Positions 1 to 7,526 of a stretch of DNA of 27,651 nt are shown here, piece by piece (position 1 is the stretch's first letter; every line of letters starts with the position of its first letter). The notes under the pieces were generated by a model. The model saw only the letters and a list, made by a program, of their open reading frames with translations. It did not search any database and was not told the DNA's origin. A program made the translations under genes and the position numbers. Source of the DNA: Pedosphaera sp. (GTDB lineage Bacteria > Verrucomicrobiota > Verrucomicrobiia > Limisphaerales > UBA9464); the NCBI GenBank assembly GCA_009695405.1, contig SIAZ01000009.1, forward strand, positions 1-27,651. The letters run 5' to 3'.

Positions 1-99
1 TCGGCCCAAGGCCACTTTGGCCTGCCGCCATTGCGAGGCCGAATGGGCTACTTGAACCGTCAGCTTACCCAGTTGTTGCGACTGGGTCCCGCTGTTTAA
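1..99 (+). CDS. possible 3' end of an unidentified gene (partial)
   Basis: An open frame runs from the first base to a TAA at 97-99, giving 32 residues that end LLRLGPAV. I do not recognise it. It is too short to be confident that it is coding; the only support is that the frame is open from the window edge and the region after the stop looks non-coding. Confidence 0.15.
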   Translation, partial: SAQGHFGLPPLRGRMGYLNRQLTQLLRLGPAV

Positions 100-469
100 A
101 TTGTCAGGTGTATTCACCAACGTAGGGCAACATTTTCAGCGGCTTATGTTTAGCCGTTTCTTTTACCCCCTTTCCATCGGCCCTTTCCAGCCACCAGCCA
201 AACGCCCTGGGCCTCACCCCATGAAAAGACATTCTAATTCTTAATCGTCTCTAAGCTTGGCATCGGACCCACCGTTGCCAGTTCTCACTGCCCCTTATTT
301 TTCCCTACGGATTCCCGACACTTTAAACTGTATTCAGCTTCATCCATCTTCATAGGCACTTATCAAAAAAGCCAATAAAAGGCCTATTTGTTGGGATTTC
401 TGACTTATCTCCACAGTCTTTTAATAACTGTACGACGATACGGGTTAGGTCCGGTGGCATGGTTGACGG
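100..469. other. 370 bases without a recognisable gene
   Basis: No convincing coding frame on either strand. The plus strand is pyrimidine-rich. Read on the minus strand, a weak stem (AGGCC/GGCTT) followed by a T run lies near 366-390 and could be a terminator-like hairpin, but the stem is only about five pairs with one G-T wobble. No signal peptide or LamG start that could belong to the gene beginning at 470 is visible here. Confidence 0.4.
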
Positions 470-3400
470 ATGTGTTGCGGCGTATTCCACAGGCAACGAA
501 CCATACCGTTGCCGAACTCCTGCCTTGGAACTGGAAACCGGCGAAAACCTAATCCGGTCGGTCGACCTTTCTTCCCCGCCTTCGATCGCGGAATATCCTA
601 CTTTCGGCAACTAGGGAACCATGAGGTTGGGCGTACGCTTACGTTCAAAGTAGGTTCATTCGACAAGGGTTGGCAGGGTTTAGTGGCAAAGGGTGAGGAA
701 AATAGTTGGCGTGTTGCTCGGCGGGGTGACTCGACTGGAATTGCCTACGCGGGTGGTACTGGAGACACCGACGGAAGCAAGCCTGTCAACGATGGGGCTT
801 GGCATCATTTTGTCGCTATTACCGACAGTGCTAAGAAAGATTTTGGCACGGCGATTTATGTCGATGGTGTTTTAGCTGCCAAAAAGACCGATGCAGCGGT
901 TTTAGGTAAAAATGGCAAGCGAATGATGATCGGGAATAACCCTGACAACGTCGGTCGCTCTTTTAAGGGGCAATTTGATGATGTTGCTGTCTGGAACCGA
1001 GTTCTGACTGAGTCGGAAATTACGGCTCTTTATGGAAAAGGAACGGGCGGTACACTCGGATCCATTATGTGGTCCCTCAAAGTTGGCCTAAAGGCGTACT
1101 GGAATTTCAATGGTAACTTTAAGGACTCCACCGCGAATAAATTTGACGGTACTGAGAATGGCTCGTCGGCAATTGCCTTCGGTAGCGGCAAGCCTGGTTT
1201 CGGTAAATCCATGGTGTTAGACGGCATTGATCAGATGGTAGAAATCACTGGTGGCGAACCAGATGATCTTTCCTTTCAAGGAGCCAGCATGAGTCTTGCT
1301 GGTTGGTTCAAGGTTGGGTCATTTGACAAGACTTGGCAGGCTCTTGTCGCCAAGGGCGAGGGCAATAACTGGCGCTTGCATCGGCGCGGTGGAGAAGGTG
1401 GGCTAACCTTCACTGGCGGCAATGGCGGAGACACCCCGACGGGTGCCGATATTAATGACGGTAATTGGCATCATTTCGCTGCAATCAATGACCACGATGG
1501 AAGCGTCCATGGCGCTGCCGGTGTGTATATGTTCATGGACGGTCAGCTCTATTCCAAAAACGATGGCGAAGCCAATCTCGCTGCCAATGGCAAACGGGTG
1601 ATGTTTGGTGAAAATCCAGATGCCCGTAATCGGTATTGGAACGGTGAAGTCGATGATGTTGCAATCTGGGATCGTCCAATCTCCGCTGCAGAAATCAGCA
1701 GTCTTTATGCTAATGGAGCCGGTGTTCCTCTCGGAATTTTGTTCGGATCAGCTCCTGACGCCGACAAGGATGGAATGACCGTTGATTACGAAGCTCAGTA
1801 CGGTTTCAACTCCGGTGATCCGACAGATGCAGGTAAGGATTTCGATAAGGACGGAGTCAGCAATCTGGCCGAACAGGCGGCCGGGAGCAATCCAACCAAC
1901 ACAATCGCACCAGTTCTTCTTTCTGCGACTTCCGATGGGTCGTTCACCAAGGTCGTTCTAGTGTTCGACGATCTCGAATCGCTCGATGAAGCTTCCGCAT
2001 CCAACCTCGCCAACTATTCTTTCAGCCCTGCGCTGACTGTGACTGCTGCAGCTTTGTCAAAGAAAACAGTCACTCTGACGACATCGACTCAGTCCGCGGG
2101 TGCAACAGCTTATACTGTCACCGTTACCGGCGTGAAGGATCTCTCCAAGAACGTGATTGATACTAAGAATAAAGCGTCTTTCTACTCCTTTATTTTGAGC
2201 AATCAGGGTGTTCTTAGGATCTCAATTTGGAAGGGAATCAATGGGACCCCAGTACAAAATCTCTATGATGATCCGCGTTATCAAGCGGGCACTCCAGACA
2301 TGATCGGCACCCTTTATTCATTCAATAGTCGCGATGCTATCCCAACAGACTCGCTTGAGAATTATGGTGCAAGCATTGAAGGCTTTATTACCCCAACTGA
2401 GACGGGTAGTTATCGTTTCTTCGACTACAGCGATGACGCGTCCCAGTTGTTCCTTAGCACCGACGACAAAGAAGCGAATCTAGTTCAGATCGCCGAACAA
2501 ACGGGATGCTGCACCTTCTTCACTGAGCCCGACAGCGCCTTGACCTCTGAACCCATCGCTTTAGTGACGGGTAAGAAGTATTTCGTTCGCCTCATTTATA
2601 AAGAGGGTGGCGGCGGCGACTACGGCCAAGTGGCTTGGCGCAAAGAAGGCGATCCAACTCCCGCTGGAAGTTTGAAGCCAATTCCAGGTCAATTCCTTAG
2701 CTCTGCCAGTGGCTTGCCAGGGGCAGCTGAAGGCGGGTTTGCAACACAGAGCCCGGCTCCGAATGCGAAGGGTGTCTCCCCAGCGGCCGGCATCACCATC
2801 GCTCACCGGGACGGTAAGACGGCGTGGACCTCAGCAAATGTAAGCATGAAGGTCGACAATGTTGCTGTTACACCTGTGATCAAGAAAGATGGCACGGTCT
2901 TAACACTGACCTACAAGCCTGCTCTCTCCGCAAGTGGAGCAACACATTCCGTAGAGTTGAGCCATTTGGACGCCGGTGGCAAACCGACCACCACAGTTTG
3001 GTCCTACACTTCGGGCACCTATAACGGAGTCACAAAAGATTCAGTGGCTTCTTATCCAGGTCTTATGCTGGGTGCTGCAACGTTCACAGCTGATAAATTG
3101 GGTCATACCGCCAAGGCGGGTGATAGAGCGATTGACACAGTGAAGGGTGGGCCAGTTGCTGTTTACAGTGATGCCTTCCTCGCGGTTGCGAATGCTGCTA
3201 CCGCCTCGGATGAATTATCGGTCTCTTTCTGGCAGAAAAAGCATGATACCGCTGATAGTTCTGCTTTCACTTTGGATTCACCGACCGCGGGTAACGGACG
3301 GAACTTCCATGCGCATGCCCCGTGGAGCAACCAGAATGTCTACTTTGACACTGTGGGCTGCTGCGACGGCACCACTCAGCGGATCACGTCGGACATCAGT

Positions 3401-3934
3401 ACCTTCGGCGACTACACGACGGGGGATCCTCGCGATAACAAATGGTGGACCAGTAATTGGCATCATTGGATGTTCACCAAGAAAGGTTCTGCTAAGAATA
3501 TCTTCATCGACGGCAAGCTATTCCTATCGGGTGACAGCACCAATCCGCTGAAGACAGACAGTCAGGCTTTCTATATGGGTTCCGGTTCTGGTGGAGGCGA
3601 GCAAAGCCATGGTTTAATCGATGACTTCGCTGTTTTCGGCAAAGCCTTGACGGAAGCCGATGCACTTGCGCTCAACTCTGGGACGCTTCCCAGCGCTCTT
3701 ACTGGAAAGGGGCTGATCGCATTCTGGAACTTCAATGATGTTCCGGTAGATGCTCCAAAGTTCACCAGCATTGTTCGTAATGCTAATGGTAGCGTGACCT
3801 TCACATGGATTGGGGCTGGCAAGTTACAGGCCGCCTCATCCCTCAGTGGACCTTGGGTGGATCAAACTGGTGCGACAAGCCCGGCGACGGTCACCGTTTC
3901 TCAGGCGGCTCAATTCGCTCGAATTGTCCAATAA
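470..3934 (+). CDS. giant LamG/PA14 multidomain surface protein, N-terminally truncated
   Basis: The 1154-residue frame is a chain of adhesin-like modules. A LamG (concanavalin-like) domain lacking its first strands covers about 57-195, and a complete LamG domain about 202-417. A thrombospondin-type-3-like Ca-binding stretch rich in DxDxDG lies at about 429-477, and an Ig-like segment at about 480-566. A PA14-like domain (about 577-745, with YRFFDYSDDASQLFLS) is followed by a second Ig-like segment (about 760-860), a third LamG (about 890-1075) and a C-terminal module ending FARIVQ. LamG and PA14 domains usually bind carbohydrate or other ligands outside the cell. The first 55 residues resemble nothing, and no signal peptide is visible, although such a protein must be exported. 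Homology begins abruptly at KVGSFDKGW (about base 640), matching KVGSFDKTW of the second LamG. The ATG at 470 is therefore only the first available start, and the true 5' end is probably missing. Confidence 0.8.
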   Translation: MCCGVFHRQRTIPLPNSCLGTGNRRKPNPVGRPFFPAFDRGISYFRQLGNHEVGRTLTFKVGSFDKGWQGLVAKGEENSWRVARRGDSTGIAYAGGTGDTDGSKPVNDGAWHHFVAITDSAKKDFGTAIYVDGVLAAKKTDAAVLGKNGKRMMIGNNPDNVGRSFKGQFDDVAVWNRVLTESEITALYGKGTGGTLGSIMWSLKVGLKAYWNFNGNFKDSTANKFDGTENGSSAIAFGSGKPGFGKSMVLDGIDQMVEITGGEPDDLSFQGASMSLAGWFKVGSFDKTWQALVAKGEGNNWRLHRRGGEGGLTFTGGNGGDTPTGADINDGNWHHFAAINDHDGSVHGAAGVYMFMDGQLYSKNDGEANLAANGKRVMFGENPDARNRYWNGEVDDVAIWDRPISAAEISSLYANGAGVPLGILFGSAPDADKDGMTVDYEAQYGFNSGDPTDAGKDFDKDGVSNLAEQAAGSNPTNTIAPVLLSATSDGSFTKVVLVFDDLESLDEASASNLANYSFSPALTVTAAALSKKTVTLTTSTQSAGATAYTVTVTGVKDLSKNVIDTKNKASFYSFILSNQGVLRISIWKGINGTPVQNLYDDPRYQAGTPDMIGTLYSFNSRDAIPTDSLENYGASIEGFITPTETGSYRFFDYSDDASQLFLSTDDKEANLVQIAEQTGCCTFFTEPDSALTSEPIALVTGKKYFVRLIYKEGGGGDYGQVAWRKEGDPTPAGSLKPIPGQFLSSASGLPGAAEGGFATQSPAPNAKGVSPAAGITIAHRDGKTAWTSANVSMKVDNVAVTPVIKKDGTVLTLTYKPALSASGATHSVELSHLDAGGKPTTTVWSYTSGTYNGVTKDSVASYPGLMLGAATFTADKLGHTAKAGDRAIDTVKGGPVAVYSDAFLAVANAATASDELSVSFWQKKHDTADSSAFTLDSPTAGNGRNFHAHAPWSNQNVYFDTVGCCDGTTQRITSDISTFGDYTTGDPRDNKWWTSNWHHWMFTKKGSAKNIFIDGKLFLSGDSTNPLKTDSQAFYMGSGSGGGEQSHGLIDDFAVFGKALTEADALALNSGTLPSALTGKGLIAFWNFNDVPVDAPKFTSIVRNANGSVTFTWIGAGKLQAASSLSGPWVDQTGATSPATVTVSQAAQFARIVQ

Positions 3935-3960
3935 ACTGATCTAATCAAAATGCACAAGAT

Positions 3961-3990
3961 GGCTGAAGCTTGCTTCAGCCTTCTTTTTTT
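3961..3990 (+). terminator. Rho-independent terminator after the LamG gene
   Basis: Perfect 8-bp inverted repeat GGCTGAAG/CTTCAGCC (3961-3968 and 3973-3980) with a CTTG loop, followed by TTCTTTTTTT. It lies 26 bases after the LamG stop codon in the right orientation. Confidence 0.9.
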
Positions 3991-3991
3991 G

Positions 3992-4140
3992 GTGTGCCGG
4001 GCAGGGAAGCTCTCTCCAACGGGTTGAGGTCCCGAGCACGCCCGACAAGGGTGTTCGTAGTGAGGCGGGATCTGAAGGAAGTTGGAGGCAAAGCGCAGGT
4101 GCCGCTCTTAGCGTGACGCGATCTTTTCCTCCAGCGCTGA
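3992..4140 (+). mobile_element. 5' fragment of a group IIC intron (domain I remnant)
   Basis: The segment begins GTGTGCC, the GUGYG 5' end of group II introns, two bases after the T tract of the terminator. It carries blocks in the same order as I recall them from class C introns such as the Oceanobacillus iheyensis intron: GTGTGCCGGGCA, then GGTTGAGGTCCCGA, then AAGGGTGTTCGTAGTGAGG, then GATCTGAAGGAAG and GGAGGCAAAG. Class C introns characteristically insert directly downstream of terminator hairpins, which is what is seen. No reverse transcriptase and no domain V/VI hairpin follows, so only about the first 150 bases remain; the 3' limit is approximate. A family search with a group II intron RNA model was not possible here. 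Confidence 0.7.
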
Positions 4141-4213
4141 CAGTTCAATTTGCAGAATTAGTTACCTCGACGTCGAAGAATTAAAAATTTAGGACTTCTA
4201 TCAAAGAGATAAA

Positions 4214-4239
4214 TTTTCAAAAGTTTAAACTTTTCAAAA
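4214..4239. promoter_or_regulatory. 26-bp near-perfect palindrome, possible operator
   Basis: AAAAGTTTAAACTTTT (4219-4234) is a perfect 16-bp palindrome. It extends on both sides to TTTT...AAAA with a single C-C mismatch. It lies 45-70 bases upstream of the small gene at 4284, just before a possible promoter. The surroundings are AT-rich, so chance palindromes are more likely than elsewhere. Confidence 0.35.
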
Positions 4240-4242
4240 AAA

Positions 4243-4270
4243 TTGATTAGCTTCGTGAAATTTATATTCT
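4243..4270 (+). promoter_or_regulatory. possible sigma-70-type promoter for the gene at 4284
   Basis: TTGATT (4243-4248), a 16-base spacer, then TATTCT (4265-4270), 14 bases before the ATG at 4284. Each box matches the consensus at 4 of 6 positions. There is no Shine-Dalgarno sequence before the ATG, so the transcript would have a very short leader. Confidence 0.35.
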
Positions 4271-4283
4271 ATCAAAAAATACA

Positions 4284-4550
4284 ATGAATAATTCAAGTAT
4301 TAGTGATCAAATTCGAGCTCTCAGAGAAGCCAAAGTTCAAAGAAAAGCAGTCGAGCTTCAAGAGAAGGAACTGATAAAAGAGCTTAGAAAACAGCAAAAA
4401 CAGAAAGTGGATAAGGTTTCGATTGCTGATTTAGCAACTCTTCTAGCCTCATCAACTCAAGCTGTTTTGAATGCAGCCAAAGATTACCAAGAGAAAGGGT
4501 TCTCTGTAAAAATTGAAACCGATGAAAAAACCGATTTAAAACCGATTTAA
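4284..4550 (+). CDS. small charged protein, first part of a frameshifted gene
   Basis: 88 residues, not recognised. The N-terminal half is a Lys/Glu/Gln-rich probable coiled coil (about residues 8-45), followed by a short alanine-rich helix (IADLATLLASSTQAVLNAAK). Codon use is markedly more AT-rich than in the neighbours, which together with the adjacent intron remnant suggests acquired DNA. The frame ends within a short repeat at ...KTDLKPI-stop, while the -1 frame stays open from 4526 to the TAA at 4838-4840 without its own usual start codon. The intact product would be about 181-185 residues. No function can be assigned. Confidence 0.6.
   Translation: MNNSSISDQIRALREAKVQRKAVELQEKELIKELRKQQKQKVDKVSIADLATLLASSTQAVLNAAKDYQEKGFSVKIETDEKTDLKPI
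4516..4549 (+). repeat. short tandem repeat carrying the frameshift
   Basis: AAACCGAT occurs at 4516, 4528 and 4539, with periods of 12 and then 11 bases. The unit AAACCGATTTA is perfectly repeated at 4528-4538 and 4539-4549. A 12-base period encodes [E/K]-T-D-[E/L]; the third unit is one base short, which breaks the frame. The same junction creates T TTA AAA (4535-4541) in frame. Confidence 0.85.
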
Positions 4551-4840
4551 TTACAAAATGGAAGCTTCTTGGAAAGAGACTAAAGCTAATTGGAACAGGA
4601 CGATCCTCTGATTCAGTCATTATTCCACAGCTTGAACTCACTGATTTCAACTCGATTTTTCCGTTTCTTAAAAACGAATTTAACTCGAAAGATATTCGCC
4701 AACTCCTAATTGAAAAAGGATTCGGCGAGCGCGTACTTCAACCCATTTTGAGCCAAATTTTGAATGATTCAAGTGGGCAAAAATTATTCTCAAAAGTTGA
4801 GGGAACAAACAAAGCTGGAACTCGCTATCGCAAGGTTTAA
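4526..4840 (+). pseudogene. out-of-frame second part of the 4284 gene
   Basis: An open frame of 104 codons without an ATG, GTG or TTG at a sensible place. It reads ...TDLITKWKLLGKRLKLIG... and ends GTNKAGTRYRKV-stop. Composition is balanced (IIPQLELTDFNSIFPFLK, IRQLLIEKGFGERVLQPIL), as expected for a real globular domain, possibly a C-terminal winged-helix-like region, though that is a guess. It is in the -1 frame relative to the 88-residue frame at 4284, and the two join smoothly at the repeat at 4516-4549. I read the pair as one gene with a frameshift, either a real mutation, a sequencing error in an A run, or a recoding site. Confidence 0.6.
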
Positions 4841-4918
4841 ATAACGACCACGCCTGAAAGGGTTCATCTTTTTAATCTAAGCGCTTCGAAAGGGTGGGGG
4901 ACGGCACTTAAAACCGTG

Positions 4919-5764
4919 TTAAATGGGTGAAGCTTCATTTTTGCCCAAATAAAAACGCCGACAATTTCCACCCCAGAAAGCCTCAGAGTCTTTCGCGGTC
5001 AGATGCCGCGAATAATCACGAACAAGCCCCTCGACCTGCTCATAGCTTCCGGCCAGAAGGCAGACCGGCCAATCCGATCCAAACATCTACCGACGCGAGC
5101 CGAAGACTTCAAAGACAACATCTAAATAAGGACGAAAATCAAGAGCATTCCAACCTTGATGATGCGCCTCGGTCACCATTCCTGAAACTTTACAAAGCAC
5201 GTTTTCATAATGAGCTAGCTCTCGGATCTGGCTTTCCCAAGGCACCAAGCTCGCCTGTCGGATTAACGGTTTAGCTAAGTGGTCCAAGACGAAGGGTTGC
5301 TCTGGAAAACGAGAGACTAACTCGATAGCCGCAGGCAGTTGTTGAGGATAAATTAGAATGTCGTAAGTCAAACCGAACTGTCGTAATCGGTTAATGCCAC
5401 GAAGGAAATCCGGTTGAACAAGAAAGCGGTCATCTGGTTCATCTTGGGCGATATGTCTGACTCCAACAAACCGAGGATGTCCCGCTAGAGGTTCGAGTTC
5501 TTCTTCGACTCGATCCGACCTTAGATTTACCCAACCGACCACCCCCTGAGTCCGAGGATCGGCGTCAGCCAATCCGAGCATCCAATACGATTCAGCGAGG
5601 GATTGGCGGACTTGAATAGCAATGGATCCACTAAAGCCCAAAGACCGATGAATCATGGCCAAATCTGCCGGCAACCAGTCTCGTTGAAGCGGCGAACCCG
5701 TTGGGATCCAAGAATACTGTGTGGTGTCGTAGCGCCAGAAGTGCTGATGAGAATCCAAGTGCAT
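4919..5764 (-). pseudogene. amidohydrolase (TIM-barrel, Amidohydro_2 type) interrupted by one TAG
   Basis: The first 225 residues match a metal-dependent lactonase/amidohydrolase of the L-fucono-1,5-lactonase-like group. They show an N-terminal HxH (DSHQHFW), GVRHIAQDEPDD in the middle, FVLDHLAKP, and CKVSGMVTEA. At 5087-5089 the codon is TAG (FGSRR-stop). Translation in the same frame continues MFGSDWPVCLLAGSYEQV... to FYLGKN and a TAA at 4919-4921. The family has FG..RLMFGSDWPV here, so TAG probably replaces a Leu TTG by one T-to-A change. The whole is about 281 codons, the usual family length of about 280. The truncated form would lose the SDWP aspartate, a conserved active-site residue, so it is expected to be inactive unless TAG is read through. 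Transcribed away from the HTH gene at 5881. Confidence 0.8.
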
Positions 5765-5880
5765 TTGAGGAGTAAGTCAGAGATTTAGAAATGAGGATAC
5801 CTTGGATACCTTGATCGACTTAGAAATCGACCCGTTTCAAGGGTTGCTCCCGAGTGTGACCAGAGGCTACCCTTAGGCCG

Positions 5881-6399
5881 ATGCCGAGTGTCGCCGACCA
5901 GTTGAGATCCGAGCGTGAACGCCTAACTAGGACAATTCACGACGTAGCCAATGCGACCAACATCAAAACAGACCATATCCGCGCTCTTGAAGCCGGTGAT
6001 TGGAGAACCTTTGGAGCTTTAGTCTATATCCGAGGATTTACTCGGACTTACGCCAAAGAACTCCGTATGGATGTACCAAAACTCATGGCCGAACTTGAGG
6101 CTGAATTGGGGGAGTCTGGTGAGTTCACCGAACCACCCAGTTTAAGCGGTAATCGTAAAGGACCTTTAGATTTCATCACGCTGTGGCTTTCACGAATGAA
6201 ATGGCAATGGCTTCTTCCGATTGTCCTCGGGGTGGCCTTCCTTTCCGTTGTTTGGATCGGTTACAAGACGTTCCGGTCGAATCATGCAGCCAATAAGATC
6301 AGCCTTAAGGCGAGTATCATCACCAATCGAAGCTCGAATCTTCCTCCTTCAATTCAGGCACTGCCCCGTTCCACCAATAGCAATCGATCCAATCGCTGA
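5881..6399 (+). CDS. helix-turn-helix protein with one membrane segment (RodZ-like layout)
   Basis: 172 residues. Positions 5-70 form an HTH_25/XRE-type domain: LRSERERL..TIHDVANAT.IKTDHIRALEAGDW, then the YIRGFTRTYAKEL signature seen in RodZ and its relatives. A single membrane span lies at about 108-128 (WQWLLPIVLGVAFLSVVWIG). The remaining 40 residues outside the membrane are low-complexity and rich in Ser and Asn. RodZ links MreB to the envelope and has a larger periplasmic domain, which is absent here, so this is a short RodZ-like protein rather than a firm RodZ. It is divergent from the broken amidohydrolase; no co-transcribed partner follows. Confidence 0.75.
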   Translation: MPSVADQLRSERERLTRTIHDVANATNIKTDHIRALEAGDWRTFGALVYIRGFTRTYAKELRMDVPKLMAELEAELGESGEFTEPPSLSGNRKGPLDFITLWLSRMKWQWLLPIVLGVAFLSVVWIGYKTFRSNHAANKISLKASIITNRSSNLPPSIQALPRSTNSNRSNR

Positions 6400-6727
6400 C
6401 TTCGAATTCGGGTTGAAGTCCGAACCAGGTCGTTAAATTTGCTAAATTGAAGGCTTCTTCTGTTGGCGCAGAGAGCCAGAGGGCAAGGTTCGATTTAAGA
6501 TTACGCTGAAAGAGACAGAACCACTGTTATTGGAAGCTAATCAGAGTCTCAAACCGTTCCAGTAGCCCCTCATATTATGGTAGAAAGACCACGACTATTC
6601 GACAGATTCGAGTAGGTCCTTTTGGCGTCAGGTTCGAGTCAATTGGGCTCGGTTCTCCACTAGATAACGAACAACCCCGCTGTGCGTCCGACTGAGAGTT
6701 CTAAATTCTCAGTAGATTTGTGCTACT
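6400..6727. other. 328-base gap with remnants of an interrupted minus-strand frame
   Basis: No complete gene. On the minus strand one frame is open from 6526 to a stop at 6320-6322. The same frame continues upstream through two in-frame TAA codons, so it could be a decayed gene; the evidence is weak. A 7-bp inverted repeat ACTGAGA/TCTCAGT lies at 6691-6697 and 6707-6713, about 15 bases beyond the response-regulator stop, but it has no T tract. Confidence 0.35.
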
Positions 6728-7489
6728 TTATAACCCGAATCGAGACAACTGATCTCGGTGGCTGCGACTTAACCTGACCGTCATTCCACCCTTCAAAAGC
6801 ACTGAATACTCGCCGTGCTGCAAGACCTGCAATTCATGAACGCGTTGGATATTTACGATTGCGGTACGGCTCACCCGCACAAAAATCTCCGAGGGTAAGC
6901 GCTGGGCCATGGAAGTGAGCGTCTCCCTTAGCAAATGCGATCGTTTGCCGACGTGGACTTCTACATAATTATCCGCACTCGCAATCCAATCGATCTCCTG
7001 AATGCAAACAAAAATGACCTTTCCATTGTTTCGAATAGGAATCCGTTCCGGAGAAGACGCCCCAGCCTTTATATCCTCGAGCATCGCGCCCACTTTGGCC
7101 TGCAGTTCCTCCGACTGAGGATTCCGAACTCGTTTGATGATCCGATCGAGTGCCTGCTGAAACCGCTCCCGATCCATCGGCTTTAAAAGATAATCGACCG
7201 CATGAAATTCGAAGGCACGCACCGCATATTGATCGAAGGCCGTGACGAAAACGACGGCGGGCGGCAAATCTGCCCCTAACCTTTCCAACACCTCCATCCC
7301 ATTCAACCTCGGCATCTGGATATCTAAAAAAACGACATCGGGTCGATCGCATTGAATGGCTGAGAGAGCTTCTGCACCGTCACCGCACTCCCTAACCACA
7401 TCAAATCCTTCAGTCCCCAAAAGAAGACGATGAATCCGTTCTCGGGCTAAAGGTTCATCATCGACTATAAGAGTGCGCAGACTCTGCAT
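6728..7489 (-). CDS. LytTR-family response regulator
   Basis: 253 residues. The receiver domain (about 1-125) starts LIVDDEPLARERI and has the phosphoacceptor Asp56 in VVFLDIQMPRLNG. The switch Thr is in VVFVTAFDQYAVRAFE, and the conserved Lys is in DYLLKP. A LytTR DNA-binding domain (about 147-253) follows, with IDWIASADNYVEVH, HLLRETL and FVRVSRTAIVNI. It lies 37 bases downstream of the LytS-type kinase gene in the same direction, so the two form a two-component pair in one operon. LytTR regulators bind pairs of direct repeats and often control secreted or cell-surface functions; the target here is unknown. Confidence 0.93.
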   Translation of the reverse strand: MQSLRTLIVDDEPLARERIHRLLLGTEGFDVVRECGDGAEALSAIQCDRPDVVFLDIQMPRLNGMEVLERLGADLPPAVVFVTAFDQYAVRAFEFHAVDYLLKPMDRERFQQALDRIIKRVRNPQSEELQAKVGAMLEDIKAGASSPERIPIRNNGKVIFVCIQEIDWIASADNYVEVHVGKRSHLLRETLTSMAQRLPSEIFVRVSRTAIVNIQRVHELQVLQHGEYSVLLKGGMTVRLSRSHRDQLSRFGL

Positions 7490-7526
7490 ACGTTAAAGAT
7501 GCACGCAACCCGCACCCTGTCTAGGT

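Noticed and set aside
350..610. Minus-strand 86-codon frame before the LamG gene
   Set aside because: Unrecognised; composition no better than the two plus-strand frames over the same bases.
5803..5820. Tandem GGATACCTT repeat before the HTH gene
   Set aside because: Two short copies only, in a non-coding gap; no associated feature.
6631..6640. GGTTCGAGTC, like the T-loop of a tRNA
   Set aside because: No acceptor stem, D-arm or anticodon arm can be built around it.
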